From an uncultured Bacteroidales bacterium (GTDB taxonomy: Bacteria; Bacteroidota; Bacteroidia; Bacteroidales; Paludibacteraceae), in assembly GCA_903899865.1 (NCBI GenBank), contig CAIUKZ010000160.1, positions 1-5,564 of the forward strand: 5,564 nt of DNA, written 5' to 3'. Under the pieces are notes generated by a model. It had not been told where the DNA came from, did not search any database, and saw nothing but the letters and a program-made list of their open reading frames with translations. Positions 5,470 through 5,564 of the stretch are shown one piece after another; within the stretch, counting starts at the first letter, position 1; each line of letters begins with the position of its first letter. The position numbers were made by a program, and so were the translations under genes.

Positions 5470-5521
5470 ATTAAAGTCTATGAAAAAGTCAGAATATTTT
5501 GACTTTTTCATAGACTTTAAT
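5470..5521. repeat. Near-perfect 52-bp palindrome
   Basis: Two 22-base arms (5470-5491 and 5500-5521) are perfectly complementary. The 8-base centre GAATATTT continues the symmetry through AATATT, with only one G/T mismatch. GCATT before the left arm also matches AATGC at the right end if six bases are looped out. No T-tract follows, and the real terminator lies 22 bases upstream. It could be a miniature mobile element, a processing signal or a second termination or decay barrier. Confidence 0.85.
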
Positions 5522-5542
5522 GCAAAATAGGATAATAGATGA

Positions 5543-5560
5543 CCACAAAAGTCACAAAAG
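5543..5560 (-). repeat. 9-nt tandem pair, opposite-strand copy of the repeat at 1174
   Basis: On the minus strand this reads CTTTTGTGA then CTTTTGTGG, matching 1174-1191 at 17 of 18 bases. The tract probably continues past the window edge. It marks a second intergenic site of the same simple-repeat family. Confidence 0.7.
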
Positions 5561-5564
5561 AAAG

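Overview
The window looks like Bacteroidota chromosome, probably Bacteroidales-like. Three things support this. Two promoters carry the phylum's TAnnTTTG -7 element, one of them with a TTTG 20 bases upstream. One gene ends in a type IX secretion (T9SS) sorting domain. Another carries the VGIGT-repeat plus S74-like tail architecture common in this phylum. DNA is AT-rich, and start codons lack strong Shine-Dalgarno sequences.

Layout. Positions 1-762 (minus strand) hold the N-terminal 254 codons of GMP synthase (guaA), cut by the window edge, with a promoter just upstream. Positions 763-1247 hold no credible gene. They contain a small inverted repeat at the guaA promoter, an array of seven 14-16 nt units that each contain or resemble a tiny hairpin, and arrays of 8-9 nt TTTGTG units. 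Positions 1248-2081 (minus strand) encode an unrecognised 277-residue lipoprotein with its own clear promoter. Positions 2082-2635 lie between divergent genes. The half nearer the plus-strand gene is rich in structure: a nested hairpin, a perfect 10-bp hairpin, a 12-bp palindrome and two copies of a ~33 nt direct repeat. A doubtful 50-codon ORF overlaps most of these.

Positions 2636-5373 hold two plus-strand genes 35 bases apart, probably one operon. The first encodes a secreted fibre- or adhesin-like protein with three VGIGT motifs and a C-terminal S74-like/coiled-coil tail. The second encodes a secreted multi-domain beta protein ending in a T9SS type A sorting domain. A strong rho-independent terminator follows at 5410-5447, then a near-perfect 52-bp palindrome and another copy of the TTTGTG repeat on the opposite strand.

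The two exported proteins plausibly act together at the cell surface; this is inferred from adjacency and from the sorting signals. No complete defence system, CRISPR array, transposase, tRNA or rRNA is visible. The features most worth a second look are the structured leader before the operon, the mini-hairpin array, and the composition shift at the C-terminal modules of both surface genes.
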